Source: Mytilus edulis
Lineage: Eukaryota; Mollusca; Bivalvia; Mytilida; Mytilidae
Direction of reading: 5' to 3'
Assembly: GCF_963676685.1 (NCBI RefSeq)
Contig: NC_092349.1
Span: forward strand, 42,175,426 to 42,239,425
Length of the DNA stretch: 64,000 nucleotides
The notes under the pieces were generated by a model. It did no database searches, was not told where the DNA came from, and worked only from the letters and a program-made list of their open reading frames with translations. The translations under genes were made by a program, and so were the position numbers. How positions within the stretch are numbered: the first letter of the stretch is position 1; each line of letters begins with the position of its first letter. Shown here piece after piece: positions 23,581-36,733 of this stretch.

Positions 23581-24164
23581 AGAAGGAACTAAAGTCCTAA
23601 TAACAAATCTGTAGAATTATTTATGACAGAGTTTGTTAGTCGTGATCGGGACTTAAATTGGGGATATTGATTTCATATCATAGTTTTGGAATGTCAAAAA
23701 CTTGCTTCCGTATTTATATGTATTCCATAGAAGGTCATTGTAGAAAATATTTCACATAAATGTCCATGTCTTTTTCTATCGTGAAGTGTCAATTACAAAA
23801 AAATCAATGGACACAACAACAAAAGATTATATGAGGGGCTTGTATTACAAAAACAATGTTTTTTTTTTTATTAATACTTCCGTTGATTGTAATAGATAAT
23901 TACGTATTTTAATGACTTTTTTAAAATAACATGGCACAGTTTAAAACTACGAAAGGAAGTGTTTATGACAAAAAAACAGTTCTTTATGCTTTATAAAACG
24001 TTTTTAACTACGAAATATTTGAACATAAATTAAAAACAAAAGAGTCTACCTTTGCATTCAGGTTATGTTGTTATTTTCTTTTATTCAAATACAATATTTG
24101 TGGACTTTCAATTATTAGGTCTTCTTACAATTTTTGATCGACATATGCAAAAAATCATCAAAGA

Positions 24165-24335
24165 TACCAGACTTATAATTGTGTATACCGAACGCGCGTT
24201 TTAGTCCTCAAAAGATGCACTTCAAGGACGAGTACTTATTCGGCTAGATAAAGTTAGAAGCTATATATAGACCACTGAGAACAAAACAAAATGTAAATAG
24301 TTTGCCAAATACAGCTAAGGTAAATTATATTCGTT
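24165..24335 (-). mobile_element. Inverted, worn copy of the GCGCGTCTGGCG repeat
   Basis: GATACCAGACTTATAATT.. with CGAACGCGCGTTTTAGTC and CCAAATACAGCTAAGGTAA. Confidence 0.5.
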
Positions 24336-24517
24336 TGATTACTAAGTTACCAATTTCAAATGTTTTTTTTATAAAGAAATACAGAAAGCTTCTGTGCTTT
24401 CGTTTGCTTTACCAACGCAAAACATCCAAATCCTTAGTAAATCAATGAAACACTATTTCTCCAAGGAACGTGCTTTACAAATACGAAAGAGGCAATTTGT
24501 CAAAACACGAAGATGCA

Positions 24518-24946
24518 AATTGCCGTTCAAAGTATATTATTGTAGTAGGTAGCTGATGTGCAATACTTTAATATTGCACATCAGCTACCTACTACAGACT
24601 CCGTTGATTCAATAGATGAAACAACAACATACAACAACACACAACACTTGGTTCATGTATAGCTAGCCTGACTTGGAACAGACACAAAATGTGATGAGAT
24701 TAAATCCTATTTCCGTACGCACTTACCACCCCTTTGTAAACGATACTTTAATAGTTTTTTGATGTACGTTTACGTATGAACTGGTCTACTACCATTAAGA
24801 CGGCACAATTTCTAAGTCGGGAGATAAAGCGATTGGAGATTGCTTTCTTTGCAAACATTCTTTAATATGATGCATCCGTAGTTAAATGTGAGTTAATGGG
24901 TTCACTTTTGTGTATGCTTATAAATAATATACTTTGAACGGCAATT
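24518..24946. mobile_element. Small MITE-like element with perfect 23-bp inverted termini
   Basis: Ends AATTGCCGTTCAAAGTATAT.. and its exact complement. Just inside the left terminus is a perfect hairpin (24541..24596). No clear target duplication and no coding sequence were seen. Confidence 0.65.
24541..24596. repeat. Perfect 25-bp inverted repeat with 6-nt loop
   Basis: TGTAGTAGGTAGCTGATGTG.. pairs exactly with its complement; loop CTTTAA. Confidence 0.9.
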
Positions 24947-25833
24947 CAAAATCCATTTAAAACTAAACCCTTGTTTTTAATCATTTTAAAACGTATAGAG
25001 AAATGATTTACAGTAACAAATACAGTATTACTGATGTGCTTTGCTGTTATTGACCTTCTTTATGAATAATACGTTGAAAAAAGTTTGTTAATTGCAGCTA
25101 TTAATATTATGTTATATTCTATCAAACTATATTGTGCTAACATTCATGACCCACGAGTGTTCGTCATCACATCGTTGTCGCAAGAAAAAGTCCTTCATAT
25201 TTGTCGGATGTTATTCAAATTCTTTTCGAATTTACAAAACGCTTTCGACTCCCGAAAAAATCTGAATCGGTTTAATTTTAAGAAACAATTGAAACTGAGG
25301 GTAAATTTCTGAAAGGAAAGTTGTCAAAATATCCCATATGAACTATTGTCTCCAGATTGGTTCGTTTTTTATCACAATCTCTTAAAATTTTAATGAAAGT
25401 GTCAAACCTTCAAAACCTCATTAAAAAATTCGAAACTATTAAATGTATACCAGGACTGGTAAAAATGTGTTTCATGCATTAGTTGTACTGCTTGTTGATT
25501 GTAATACAATATCAAAACTATGAAATCAACATCTCATTATTAAGTTCCCCTGTATGAGTGTCTTGGGAGGGTGTGTGTTGTATGTGAGCTTGCCAAAGAA
25601 AGGCTTTTTTCGTCGTCACAATTATAGTATATATTAGAACGTAAAATAGAGACCACAGTGAAAAAAATAAAAAAATGGGATTACATGTCTGTATCGAGTG
25701 CAGCAGAAATTCTCATTCTTTCACAATAATAAAATTAAAATTCGTTTAAAAACTGATGTGTATTCCAGAGTTCAAGTGCTTTAATAAGAGAACATTTTTG
25801 AAATGTAAACAACAACAAACATTCTGTTTTAGG
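24947..25833. other. Intergenic downstream of IL-17 B
   Basis: Nothing recognised beyond AT-rich sequence. Confidence 0.45.
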
Positions 25834-25839
25834 TTTATT
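25834..25839 (-). terminator. Possible polyadenylation signal of IL-17 B
   Basis: First canonical AATAAA on the minus strand after the TGA at 26088, about 250 nt downstream. A nearer AATAAG variant lies around 26015. Confidence 0.3.
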
Positions 25840-26087
25840 ACAAAGATTTACCCGTACCACCGAACATTGTCATTAATCAAGACAACATACATTAAGCAAA
25901 ATATTTATAAAATAATAATCAAATCACAATCAAGTCAAAAAATCACTACAATCTCAAGACGTTATCGATGCAATGTCAGCAATCCTTCGTGGTCAAGCTT
26001 TTTTTTCCACTTCCTTATTCAATATGATAGGTATTGATGGTACAATCTTGTCTTAGAAATTAATCTCATCTTACATTCTGGTCTATC

Positions 26088-28924
26088 TCATGTTTGTATA
26101 GGTACAGCACACGTGCATCCAACTTTTATTGGTTCAATCACGGTTTTGTAAACAAATACATTATTTTCACAACCGATTCTTCTCAAAACTCGTTCATAAA
26201 AATGTACAGGCCGACAAAGGTATTCTTTCATATAATCTTTAAGTTTATTTTCTGTTTGTCTAAGTAGACAATTTGTGCACGAACAGCGTGCTTGAATTAT
26301 GGTTTTTGGTACCCTTGATACGTCATAGTTGAGCTCCCAATAAACGGGACACGTTGATATCATTCTCTCCGTAGATGGTTGTAAGTTTGTTGGGCATTCG
26401 ATTGTACCTTGTAAATTCATGTTAAATGACTGTTCATTTCGTTCTATGAGTCTGTTGTACTTTCTTTGCTGTCTCAGTGTTGCATTTCTTAATGGATCCA
26501 TTAGATAATACGAATTGTGAAAATTATTGTTGTTTTCATATAACGCCGAAACAAGTTCGTTTAAATTTGATGGTTCTTGACAGTTTTCTGTATGAATCTC
26601 TGCTATGGTCATTTTTATTAGACCGCATACCAGTAAATAGTTTACCTGAAAGAAATAATTTATATCGTTAACAGTCAGGACTCTACTTCGTCAAAATTAT
26701 CTCCCCATTAAGCCAGTTCATTTTCACAATCGTAGAAACGGAAGCCATTGTAGGGATGACGCGCTACCAATTTTGCTCTTGGAAACCGATAAATTTATCC
26801 ACATTGCACCATTACGATCCTTATATGTCAGTTGTATTTTTAAAGACAAATGTATCAACTAGCTAATGAGCATCAGTTAATAATCTTGTCTACATTGATT
26901 CAACTTAAAACTATTGTCTGATCGGTTGTCAGGTGGAATTTTCGAAAATTCATAATCATTTTAAAAAATTCTAATTAAAAATTTCGTGGAAGGGCAGACT
27001 AGATTTTTTTAGTGTATGAAGACTATAAACACTAGTAATCACACACAAAAAATTAGAATTTTTCGAAGATATCCATTTTCATCATCCAACTTGAAAGACT
27101 GTCGTCAAGTCCTTTCAGTAAAAAATAGCTATTTTAACACACCTTCTCTGTTTTTGTGACTCATTAGATAAGTATTTCACTTGACCCATATATTTCATCT
27201 TTTAGTACTGTGATTTTTTTTTGTGTTATAAAGTTAACCTGTAGCTTTAATATATAAAAATGATAGAATCTGAAGCGAGACGATGTATGAAATATTCTTA
27301 CTTTGCACGATATCAAGACAAAATACTCAACTCAAACACGCCCTAACATAAAAAGGTGCACTCGATTTTAGATACAATTGTTACCCATTTTTGGGAAATT
27401 TTTATTCAGTCACATAACGAAAGGGCAGACACGAAAATTACTGAACTGATAGATTGATATGTTTTCCGTCCGTGGTAAGTTTTTCAAAAAAATCGGAGGT
27501 TATGCATTTTCTTCATCCAACTTGAAAGATACCCATGTCGTCGACTTGATATCTAATTGTTCTGCTTAATTATGTACTAGATAAATTGAAAACTTATGCA
27601 AATGGTGTTTTTAAAATAAAACACCTCGTAATTGAGAAGAAAATTGCAATTTTGTTTGTTTCTATTAACTTTTAAAAAATTTCGTCACTATAGTAAACAA
27701 TACAGTAAACATTTATCGCCTTCTCTAACAAAGAGCTTCGATTCTTTTGTTCTATTTCAACCTGGTTTCCGACTGTAAGTTACACTTTAAGGTATCAAAT
27801 TCTAACATGAATATCAAAGCGAGTGTATTAGCATAGAAAACTTATTTATGCACTATACATAGATGCTACCTACCATACAACTTCTATCATAATTTCTTTC
27901 AAAATCTTTATTTTGTTTCTATTTCTGTCTTTTTTGGAGGGGTTGTAATCTTGTTTTGTTTGTTTTGTACGACTGTTTGCTTGTTTGTTTGCTTAGATAT
28001 ATTGTTGTTCTATTTTTCTCTTTTTCGATTTTTTTTTTAATTATTGCAAATCATTTCATCATTAAGTTTGAGATTGAATTTCAATGTTTCAAGTTACGTT
28101 TTGGTCTAGTACATGTCTGATCATGTCATTCCAAACACATGTATTGTGTATAATGATTCCGTACATACTTAATATATATAACATTTACTCGTTTTAGTAT
28201 TATATAAAAATATATTTGACAGATAATCACTTATTTTTTTTAGGAAATCATTCTTTTGGAATAAAAATCAAGTTGGAAGACATTTTTTGTGAAACTAAAC
28301 CTTTTAAATCAGTCCAGTGAAGCCATCGTAGATTTAAAAACAGAAATTTTCTAAAGTTGAAATAGGAAATACCAACGGACTTTATATATACAATAACAGG
28401 GAAATTGGGAAGTCCAGATCTACCGATGCGACATTTATATAAGAGATTGATAGCATAAAAGGATTATATAACATTAACTGTATCCATTTATTTGCACTAG
28501 ATTTGCATTTCAATGATGTTCACGGTCTATATATTTAAAAAGAAACTTAAGCTAATCACTAATTTTTAAGCTTTTGAAACAAAAGAGTATAGCCATAGTC
28601 GGTGAAGGATTGAAATGAAATATGTTCTTAAATTCAAAATAAATTCTCAAATTTTGTTGTGTAATTTCAACACATGACATTATCAGTTATATAAACATTC
28701 ATTCCGAAGTGTTTGGTTATTTATTGATTCTTTTTTCCACACGATGGAAGTTATAAATGTAATACATTAACACTTCTTTTTCAATAAAATACTATATTTT
28801 CTAGACTTTATAATTTTCTATATTTTGAAGTTCATTTCTATCAAAACAATAGTACTGAGGAATTAGAATTCGAGGCATGTTTACTTACAATAAACGAGGA
28901 GTATAGATTAAATAGATGCTTCAT
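26088..28924 (-). CDS. Interleukin-17-like cytokine, two exons (IL-17 B of the cluster)
   Basis: Predicted secreted IL-17 family cytokine, 197 aa. Exon 1 is 28889..28924 (MKHLFNLYSSFI), followed by a consensus GTAAGT donor. Exon 2 is 26088..26645, preceded by ttatttctttcag. The phase-0 join creates a continuous hydrophobic leader (SSFIVNYLLVCGLI), which supports the pairing across a 2.24-kb intron. The IL-17 signature is clear: CP motif near residue 111, CxCxxC at 133-138, Cys156, VLRR then Cys171, and VGCTC at 189-191. It is odd at the usual CPWYY site, which reads CPVYW here. The long acidic/Asn-rich N-terminal part (about residues 30-100) is not like the other copies. It shares intron position and phase with IL-17 A, so the two are probably diverged tandem duplicates. 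An ATG inside exon 2 would give a version lacking a leader and is less likely. Confidence 0.87.
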
Positions 28925-29007
28925 TTTCAAGTATTTCCTCTCAAATGAAGAAAATAATAAGTTCTGCAAGAGATCATATTCAAAATTGAAATGTTTCAAT
29001 TACCTAT

Positions 29008-29015
29008 AAATTATA
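29008..29015 (-). promoter_or_regulatory. Possible TATA-like element of IL-17 B
   Basis: TATAATTT on the minus strand, about 84 bp upstream of the exon 1 ATG. It is AT-rich context and weaker than the TATA boxes of the other genes. Confidence 0.3.
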
Positions 29016-32000
29016 TTTATTTTAGGTTCTTACGGTTTCTATGGTGAGCATGATAAAAGCTAAATCTTTGCGATAGGTTATTTAAATTACGACCTGTAAA
29101 ATTCATCTAAAAGTATTTCGGAAGTAAACATTAGTTACCTGTTGACAAACAAAAAAATAGAGGTAATATTTTGTCCTTTAAATAGATCATTATTATATTT
29201 GAGAGATTGTCATTTGATCTCATTTCCTTTAATAAATAAACCTGATTAAGTATTTTATACAAAGTGCATTACTACCAGTCTATCATATAACTTACTAGAT
29301 AAGATGTTAACAAATAAGAATGATATCAAAATCTTGCATATTTAATTTGGACCATTTCAAAATAAAGTTGGTTACATGTATCACACATTCTACAATGAGT
29401 AATATTCTTTATATTCATTTCTTGACTAATGAATGATTTCGTTTTTTCCTGCAATTTTACCAATTGATGTATTATTTTTTACTTTATGCTATGCTGCATT
29501 GTCTTGTAAATGTATAACAATGTATTTTATGAGGAAATTCTTCTCCGTATATTTGTATGTTTTAAATCGGAAATAACCTCTGATGATTTAAACATAAAAA
29601 AGTTGGGATTTGAATACTACGCTTTATGGTTATTTTGAATTTACATGGATTTGCATAGATAATTTTGAGAATTTACAAATATACCACAGTTAAATGTTGA
29701 TACTGACGACTTTAAACATCTTTTGTTGTAAAAATGCTTCTATATTATTACAAGTGTATACTGAAATAGGCAACCACTAATCTAATGCATACATGTATAT
29801 TGGACCTACCGAAATGTATTGACAAATCGATAAAATGATGTCTAGAATTATAAATATGATAACTGCATGCTAAATTTTGTACAGGTTTTGATATTTTTAT
29901 CGAAGTTTAAAAGTTAAAAACATATGTCTCTCGCAAACATTTTAAACTAACTTGAAAATCTTTATCGATAAAAAAAAACAATAAAAAAAGAGAATAAAAT
30001 TGTATCCCTCAATTTAGTATGTGCTTTCATCACATATATGCCATTGACATTAGGACTACCTTTGATACTAAATGCTGTGTCTGGTATATTCTAGATTTCT
30101 TTTAAATTGCGTGTATCACAAATATGTAAGCAAACAAAAGCGCGTCTGGCGTCTAACGTCTTAATTGATGAATCATGTATCTTTGATGAGTTTATTTTGA
30201 ACCACTTGGTTGATGCCACTACTGGTAGGGGTTTTTATCCCCGAGTTTATCACCTGCCAAGATAATCAGCACTTTTGTGTTGACATGAATTATCATTGAT
30301 AATGGTCATAAATATAAACTAACTGTTAACTAAAAAAGTTGAATTGTTTAAAGTGCTGAGGATTTTCTATACCAGGAGAGTCTAACTATTGAAGTACTTT
30401 CCAAAATCTTGTAAGATTTTGGATCATCAATGCTCTTCAACTCGAACATTATTTAGACGTTTTTGACTCGAGCGTCCGTGTGAGTCTTTTGTAGACGAAA
30501 CGTGTTTCTTGTGTTCAAAAGTATAATTCAAAAAAATCTATGATGAGCTTAATAATTTTACATTATTGTCCTTACAATTAATGCAAGTCCATTCTTTACG
30601 TTGTCAAGAAATTTTGAATCTCTTTACTTTTATTCATTTCCTTACGTTTGTTTGTTCCTTCGTTCGTTTGTTGATTTGTTTAATTTTTTTCTAACTAGAA
30701 TGTTTACCTACGTTAATCAGTTATCTTTTAGTTTTCTTAATTCAATCGTTTTTTTAATATTTTCAAATCAATTCAAAATTTGGAAAGTTTTTGTAAATCA
30801 GGTCGTATTTTAAAGTAAAGCATACTTCTGCAATAGTTGTTAAAATGTAAAACTAAAACACTTTTATCTATAGGTCAATCAGAAGTAGACTGACTCAAAA
30901 TACGAATTAAAATTCAATTCGGAAGTAAGAATTGATCATCATGTGACGGATAATATGAAGCAGGACATATTTATTTTCCTTCAAACCTCTTCAGATAGGT
31001 TTTTGTAATTAATTAAAATCTGAAACATGTACAGACTCGGTATAAACTTCTTTGTTTTCTATACAACTATATATATACGATAGATGTAAGTTAACTATCT
31101 GAATTGCATTGGACCAAGGTTTAAATTATGTTTAATGTTTCATGTGTGTGTTAACTTTTATGTGTAAATATTGAACTCATTTCCTGTATTATATCGTATT
31201 TTTTATTGAACGTGTTACTGTACAAACAAAGGTATAAAAATATTGCAAAAAAAATCAGGATGTTACTGCTAATGTATTCATTTATATTTAGCAAGCAAAC
31301 ATATCTGCAAAAACAATAAGGATAATAAGAAATTGTCTATCATTTCTAATTAACAGACTTCAGTGTTCAACAAAGTCGTAGCTGTGTAATAGAAAAATTT
31401 AATAAAAGATATTTATTTCAAATAAACATTATCAAAATAATAATAGAAATCCAATCAAAATGGTTAGCATTTGTTATTTCCAGAAAACATGTATATTAAT
31501 AATATCTATTCTCTAGTTTTTAAGCATCTGTATATTTTTTTTAAATAACCGATGTTCTTTTTTTATTTTTTTTTTATTTTTGCTGGATGGATATTATTCT
31601 ATTTTTTTCCCCTAAATCTCCTTTTAGTAATCTATAGTAAATCTCAATTAAAATCTTTGTGTCACAGTACATAAAATAAATACATTGATACATTTTCCTC
31701 GCGTTGTTAACCTTTAGATCTTTTCTTTGGGTTATGTGTTTCGTTTTTTGATTGCCTAGTCATGTATGTCCTATTTACAAATTTACTCAGAGTATAAAGC
31801 AGGAAGAACTAAGATGTCAACATATTTGTTACATATATATAAACATCTTAATATTTTCAAATAACCATCACTGCAAACTGAATGTTTTATAGTTTTTATT
31901 TTTCTTTCATCATAACGTTTAGTTACAAACTAAAAAAAAGTATAATCACTTACTAAATAGGCTACACAGCAGTTAACTAGGTACTTCATTATTAATTGAC

Positions 32001-35000
32001 TTCGAAAAAACTATTAAATCAATCGAAATATGGAAGGTATTTCTATACTTAAGTGGAACATTTCAATCAAGCAGATCGTAAATTCATATGGTGTTTGTAA
32101 CTGTTTGTATCGTTATAATTTCAAAATGGAATCCTGAAACCGTTCCGTTTGGTCAATACAGATGTATCTTTCAAACTTGGTATTAAATTTGATTCGGAAG
32201 TGAATAATAGTTACCTTATTATGAAAAAACATGTTACAGGAAACAATTGGTTTTATAACTAGTGTGAACGAACTGAATTGACATCATTTAAATTTTGCGT
32301 CATCCTGATATTTACGAATTCAATAAAAGAATTGGTTTGTTTATTTGTTTTCCTTCTATATCTTAGATGCATTAAGTTTTTGATATGTTTTCCTTGTATA
32401 AAAGGAAACAATGCTTCAGGCAACAATGATTCTTCAAATGGTTTATCAGGACAAAATCAACATTGAATTCAAACTAATAGTATATCATATATAAAAAGAT
32501 TATCACAACTTAATCGTATTTAACCAATAATAATAGTTATTATAGTAGAAAGGATATTTGTTGTAAACTTTTAAAATGTATTATATACTCTGTTTTGTGA
32601 CTGCTTCCTATGCCATAGACATACGTTTTTGATAAAAAAAAAAAATATATCACATCACATTTGTGAAATACCTGACAGATGTAAAAACTAAAACCCAAGG
32701 GAATCGGTTAAATAAGATTGAATGATGGCTTTTATTTCGAGATATAATTTCAATTTGGAACTAATAGTCATTTAATCGTAATGTTTCATAATGAAATAAT
32801 TTTGGGAACAGAATTCGTATTTATGTACGTATCAGCATATTGTTACTGACGTCAATTTTAAGAACAAATAGTTATCAAACGCACAAGGGTTATAATTATA
32901 TACATAAAGGCAACAGTAGTTTACCGCTGTTCGAAGTTCATAAATGGATTGAGAAAAAACTAATCCAAGTTAATTTGCCGGACCCGAGTTTCGTCTGCGA
33001 AAGCAGGCCATAGATATTTAGTACCGGAAGCTTAAAAGAACGACTACTGAAGTATTGCAATCAACATTTCTTTTTAACATTTCGATATACTTTGAAGGAT
33101 ATTATTACATCTTTATATCATCCACATCTTGACATACATCATTATTCTAATTTTGAATTTGAAAGCATCTAGTATACGCATAACCAATATCTATAGATAT
33201 GTTTTAATTATCTTTATTTCGAGACATGCCAGGTTCATTTGATCTTCAGTAATATACGTATATGAAAACAAAGTGCATTCAACGATTTTTCAATAACGCT
33301 AAAACAAACGTCTTGATTTTGTTTACCAACCTGGATAATTGAACGATTAACAAATGTACTAATTTTTGCAAAAGCAATTTTCTTTAGGACTAACAATGAC
33401 AAAAGTCTTGAATTTGTAACTCTACAAAGTTTTGAAAATCAAAATGCAACTTGAGTTTTTGTTCATTGGTTTCTCACTATTCCGATGATTTACAGAACAT
33501 TTCTTTATATGGCTATTGGATCGTTTTAGTAACTGAACTTAATTCAATATCAATATATAAAAAAAACATTTGTTATATATTGTAGAAGTTGTGCATTCCT
33601 AATTTCGCATTAACAAGAATTTCAAATTAAGTAAACAAATTATAACTTTATGTTTCTTCTGTCCATTAGATTATTTCGTTTTAACAGGAATTAAATAATT
33701 GTTGATTCACACTAGTGTTTTTTTACTAAATCTAATCCAATGAAACCCAAAACAATATTGCGTCCATCAGACAAGTCTTGTAACTCATTTCATTAAATTC
33801 ACTAGTCTTGTTTATTGTCAATTATTGAAACACTGTTCCCTTTAAAACGAAAAGGACATTTTTATATTTCTTTTTAGTACTAACATACCATAAAAAATGC
33901 TATTATGTTCTTTAATTTAAGCATTTTTGTTTTATTTTGGCTGCGTATTGTTTCGATGTAGTAACTTAAGTATAAAACTGTCAAAACTATAAACACTTTA
34001 CAACTATATTCGCGTTTTCCTTTAATCTTCAAAATACGAATTACCATGAGATATTTAATCTCTGCCACTCGAAACATTATTTTTCGATTTTAGGGTGAGT
34101 AGAACTATGCAACTGAAGGAACTGATATTGCACATAAATAACATTATGACGGTCTATACTGTACCACTTTTAGTTTAAGGCGTTAATATTTATGATTCAC
34201 GTTTTCCATTGCCAACATGTAGAAATCTTGTTGTTATGATGTCATTCAAGAAGACAAAGTCGTATGTTTTAGAAAGCGGAAGATTTGAAAATTTGTCATA
34301 AATATTTAACTCAATAAATAAACTCGGTATCTGTTTTCCATTCAGTAAAACTAAAAGTATTACATTAAATCAAAGTATACAGATTATATAAGGTATGAGA
34401 TGTTCGACCTGAACATACTTTTAGGTTATTTCTGGTTATGATTCATATGCGGAAATGTTTTTGATTAGCCATCATATTTAGGAATTGAACTGGATCAAAA
34501 CTAATTCTACGGAAGAACGGACAGGCATGCTTTGTATTTACTAAAAGTAATGGTTGAAACAAGATGAAATATAAATATGACTGTGTAGAATAATATTGTG
34601 TCGAATAAATATTTTTTGCGAGCTGTCAGTTAATCTTTTCCTGTAATCATTTTATTATCTATAATCATATAATGAATGAAAGCATCGAAACAATCACAGT
34701 AATGATAAAATATAACGAGGCAAAATTACAAATCATGAACACGGGTAGTAAATAAATGGCATTCTATTTCTTCGACAACGGTACACAGTCGTGATCAATT
34801 CAAATAAAGTAATGGTTGGAAAGAAGCAGGCGCTCTAATTGATGTGTTCATGACGAAATTTCTTCGGAACGAGGTTTGCAAATTTCTATTCAACCTGGCG
34901 GTACAACTAATTGTTTTTCTTAGCAGTCACTTCTTGACAACTATATCCCGAATAAATTTTCAAAGAGCAGACTATAGCTTAGCATTTGTGTGTGACAGTG

Positions 35001-35876
35001 TTTTGGTAACTTTTTTCAACACATTTTTTTTCATTTCCTCTGTGTATTTTCAGAGCAATTCCCGTATCAACATACAATAGAATACGCTATTTAAATTATT
35101 CAATCAATCCGGTTTTTTGGCAAAGTATTGCTGAACTATCTTTAGCGAAACGAAACTGAAAGAATAGGACACAACAAGTAAATACCGAAGTATTAAGTTG
35201 GTTGGAAATTGAATATTGGATATGAGTTTTATATTCATTTGACATTTCATTTTTTTTCTTTAACTGATCTAGGTTTTTATGAAACTGTTTCTGATTTTCT
35301 TTTATAGAACCAGTTCAATTAAGTCATACATACATACATTATAATACCATACTATAACGGACTATATACTGGATTCACCTCGTCAATCGAGTAGCAAATT
35401 TATTGAACGATTCAGAACTGTTAGCACATGTCATGACTACCATACTCATATACTTCTTGTTTTTCGATGACATATAATTGTTGAATGAATTTTCATTACA
35501 TTTGTCTGACAAAATTAAACAGTATTTTTTGTAATCAGTAAGTTAACTGAAATACGAGCGTTTCAATAGTTTCATGTCACAAAAAACAAAGACGACAAAT
35601 GGCAAGCTGATATCCTTGTGGAAGTCTGGAATGTAGTGCAATTTGTATTCATAAGGAAACCTGCAATGGTAACAAAACAACCGACAGATTCTTATGATTG
35701 TATGTAAAACATGACTCCTGAAAAAATGCGAAACTTTGATAATTTTGTCTACAGCTTGCTTTTTGATGGTAAATATAAAGGAGATGAATATGTAATTTCG
35801 GCATTCACGAACCTTCAATATGTACAGATTTCCGAAAGAGAAAAAGAAAAACTTTAGTGTAGTGAGAACGGTTACC
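29016..35876. other. Long gene-empty AT-rich stretch
   Basis: Nearly 7 kb. Only a diverged repeat copy (30130..30535) and a short fragment near 32895..33000 are recognised. A TTCGGAAGT motif followed by AT-rich text recurs (29117, 30919, 32193), hinting at ancient duplications. No exon or domain in either strand. Confidence 0.5.
30130..30535 (+). mobile_element. Diverged copy of the GCGCGTCTGGCG repeat
   Basis: AGCGCGTCTGGCGTCTAACG, then TATCCCCGAG.TTATCACCTG, AGCACTTTTGTGTTGACATGAA, ATCATCAATGCTCTTCAACTCG and AGTCTTTTGTAGACGAAACG, i.e. slightly more than one unit. Confidence 0.6.
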
Positions 35877-36055
35877 CAAAGCTCTGATTCCTTTCACGGA
35901 TTTGGCTATACTTTTTGGACCTTTTGGATTATAGCTCTCATCTTTTATATAAGCTTTGGATTTCAAATATTTTGGCCACGAGCATCACTGAAGAGACATG
36001 TACTGTCGAAATGCGCATCTGGTGCAAGAAAATTGATACCGTTAATTTTATTACC
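35877..36055 (+). mobile_element. Single copy of the same dispersed repeat
   Basis: AAGCTCTGATTCCTTTCACGG through GCATCTGGTGCA.GAAAATTG matches the units at 2.2-2.9 kb. Confidence 0.65.
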
Positions 36056-36361
36056 CTTAATGAAACATAAAATAAAGCTTAGTCTAATATAGAGACAGGT
36101 ATGCTTCAATGGAATACAAAAACAAAATTGTTATCATTTACATAATCGAAAAAAAAACTTTACAAGTTCAAGTATGCTCATGCCGAGATGAACAGTGGTA
36201 ATATATACATTAGGTATATTACGAACAAGTAAATATTTCAAAGATAAAAATATATGAAATCATTGAATCTTGTTTATTAAGCCGATAAAATTTGAGACAT
36301 ATTTTGCCATTCAGATATTTTTCTTGATATGAAATATGAAAATTCATGAAATATTCAATAA

Positions 36362-36475
36362 CCGATATCTCAGTAGCATGGGTTCAATCCCGGCGAGGGA
36401 AGAACATAAAATTTACGAAAGCAAATTTAAAGATCTAACATTGTTGGGTTGATGTTTAGACGAGTTGTATATACA
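36362..36475 (+). mobile_element. tRNA-derived SINE, 5'-truncated copy
   Basis: Begins just before box B (GGTTCAATCC at 36381, one base off consensus) and runs to the tail GACGAGTTGTAT. It stands tail to tail with the inverted copy, forming a palindrome at 36362..36551. Confidence 0.65.
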
Positions 36476-36733
36476 GGTCTGTAAATTTGCTTTCGCAATT
36501 TGTTTGTTCTTCCCTCGCCGGGATTCGAACCCATGCTACTGAGATATCGTAACACCAAATCGCCTGCACTGTAGCCTTCCCACTAGACCACACGACCACC
36601 TGGGCTTCATTAATATGAAGCTTTCAGTGGCCGGGTGTTACCTTTCCACGTCAGTTTCAATCTAGCGTCGTACCACAGTACATAATATATAAGGCATGAG
36701 GATGTTATTTTTACAGATCAGCTAAATTATCCA
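36476..36733 (-). mobile_element. tRNA-derived SINE, inverted copy
   Basis: Box B (36521..36531) and box A (36579..36590) on the minus strand; collinear with 40040..40270 including the region 5' of box A. Confidence 0.65.
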
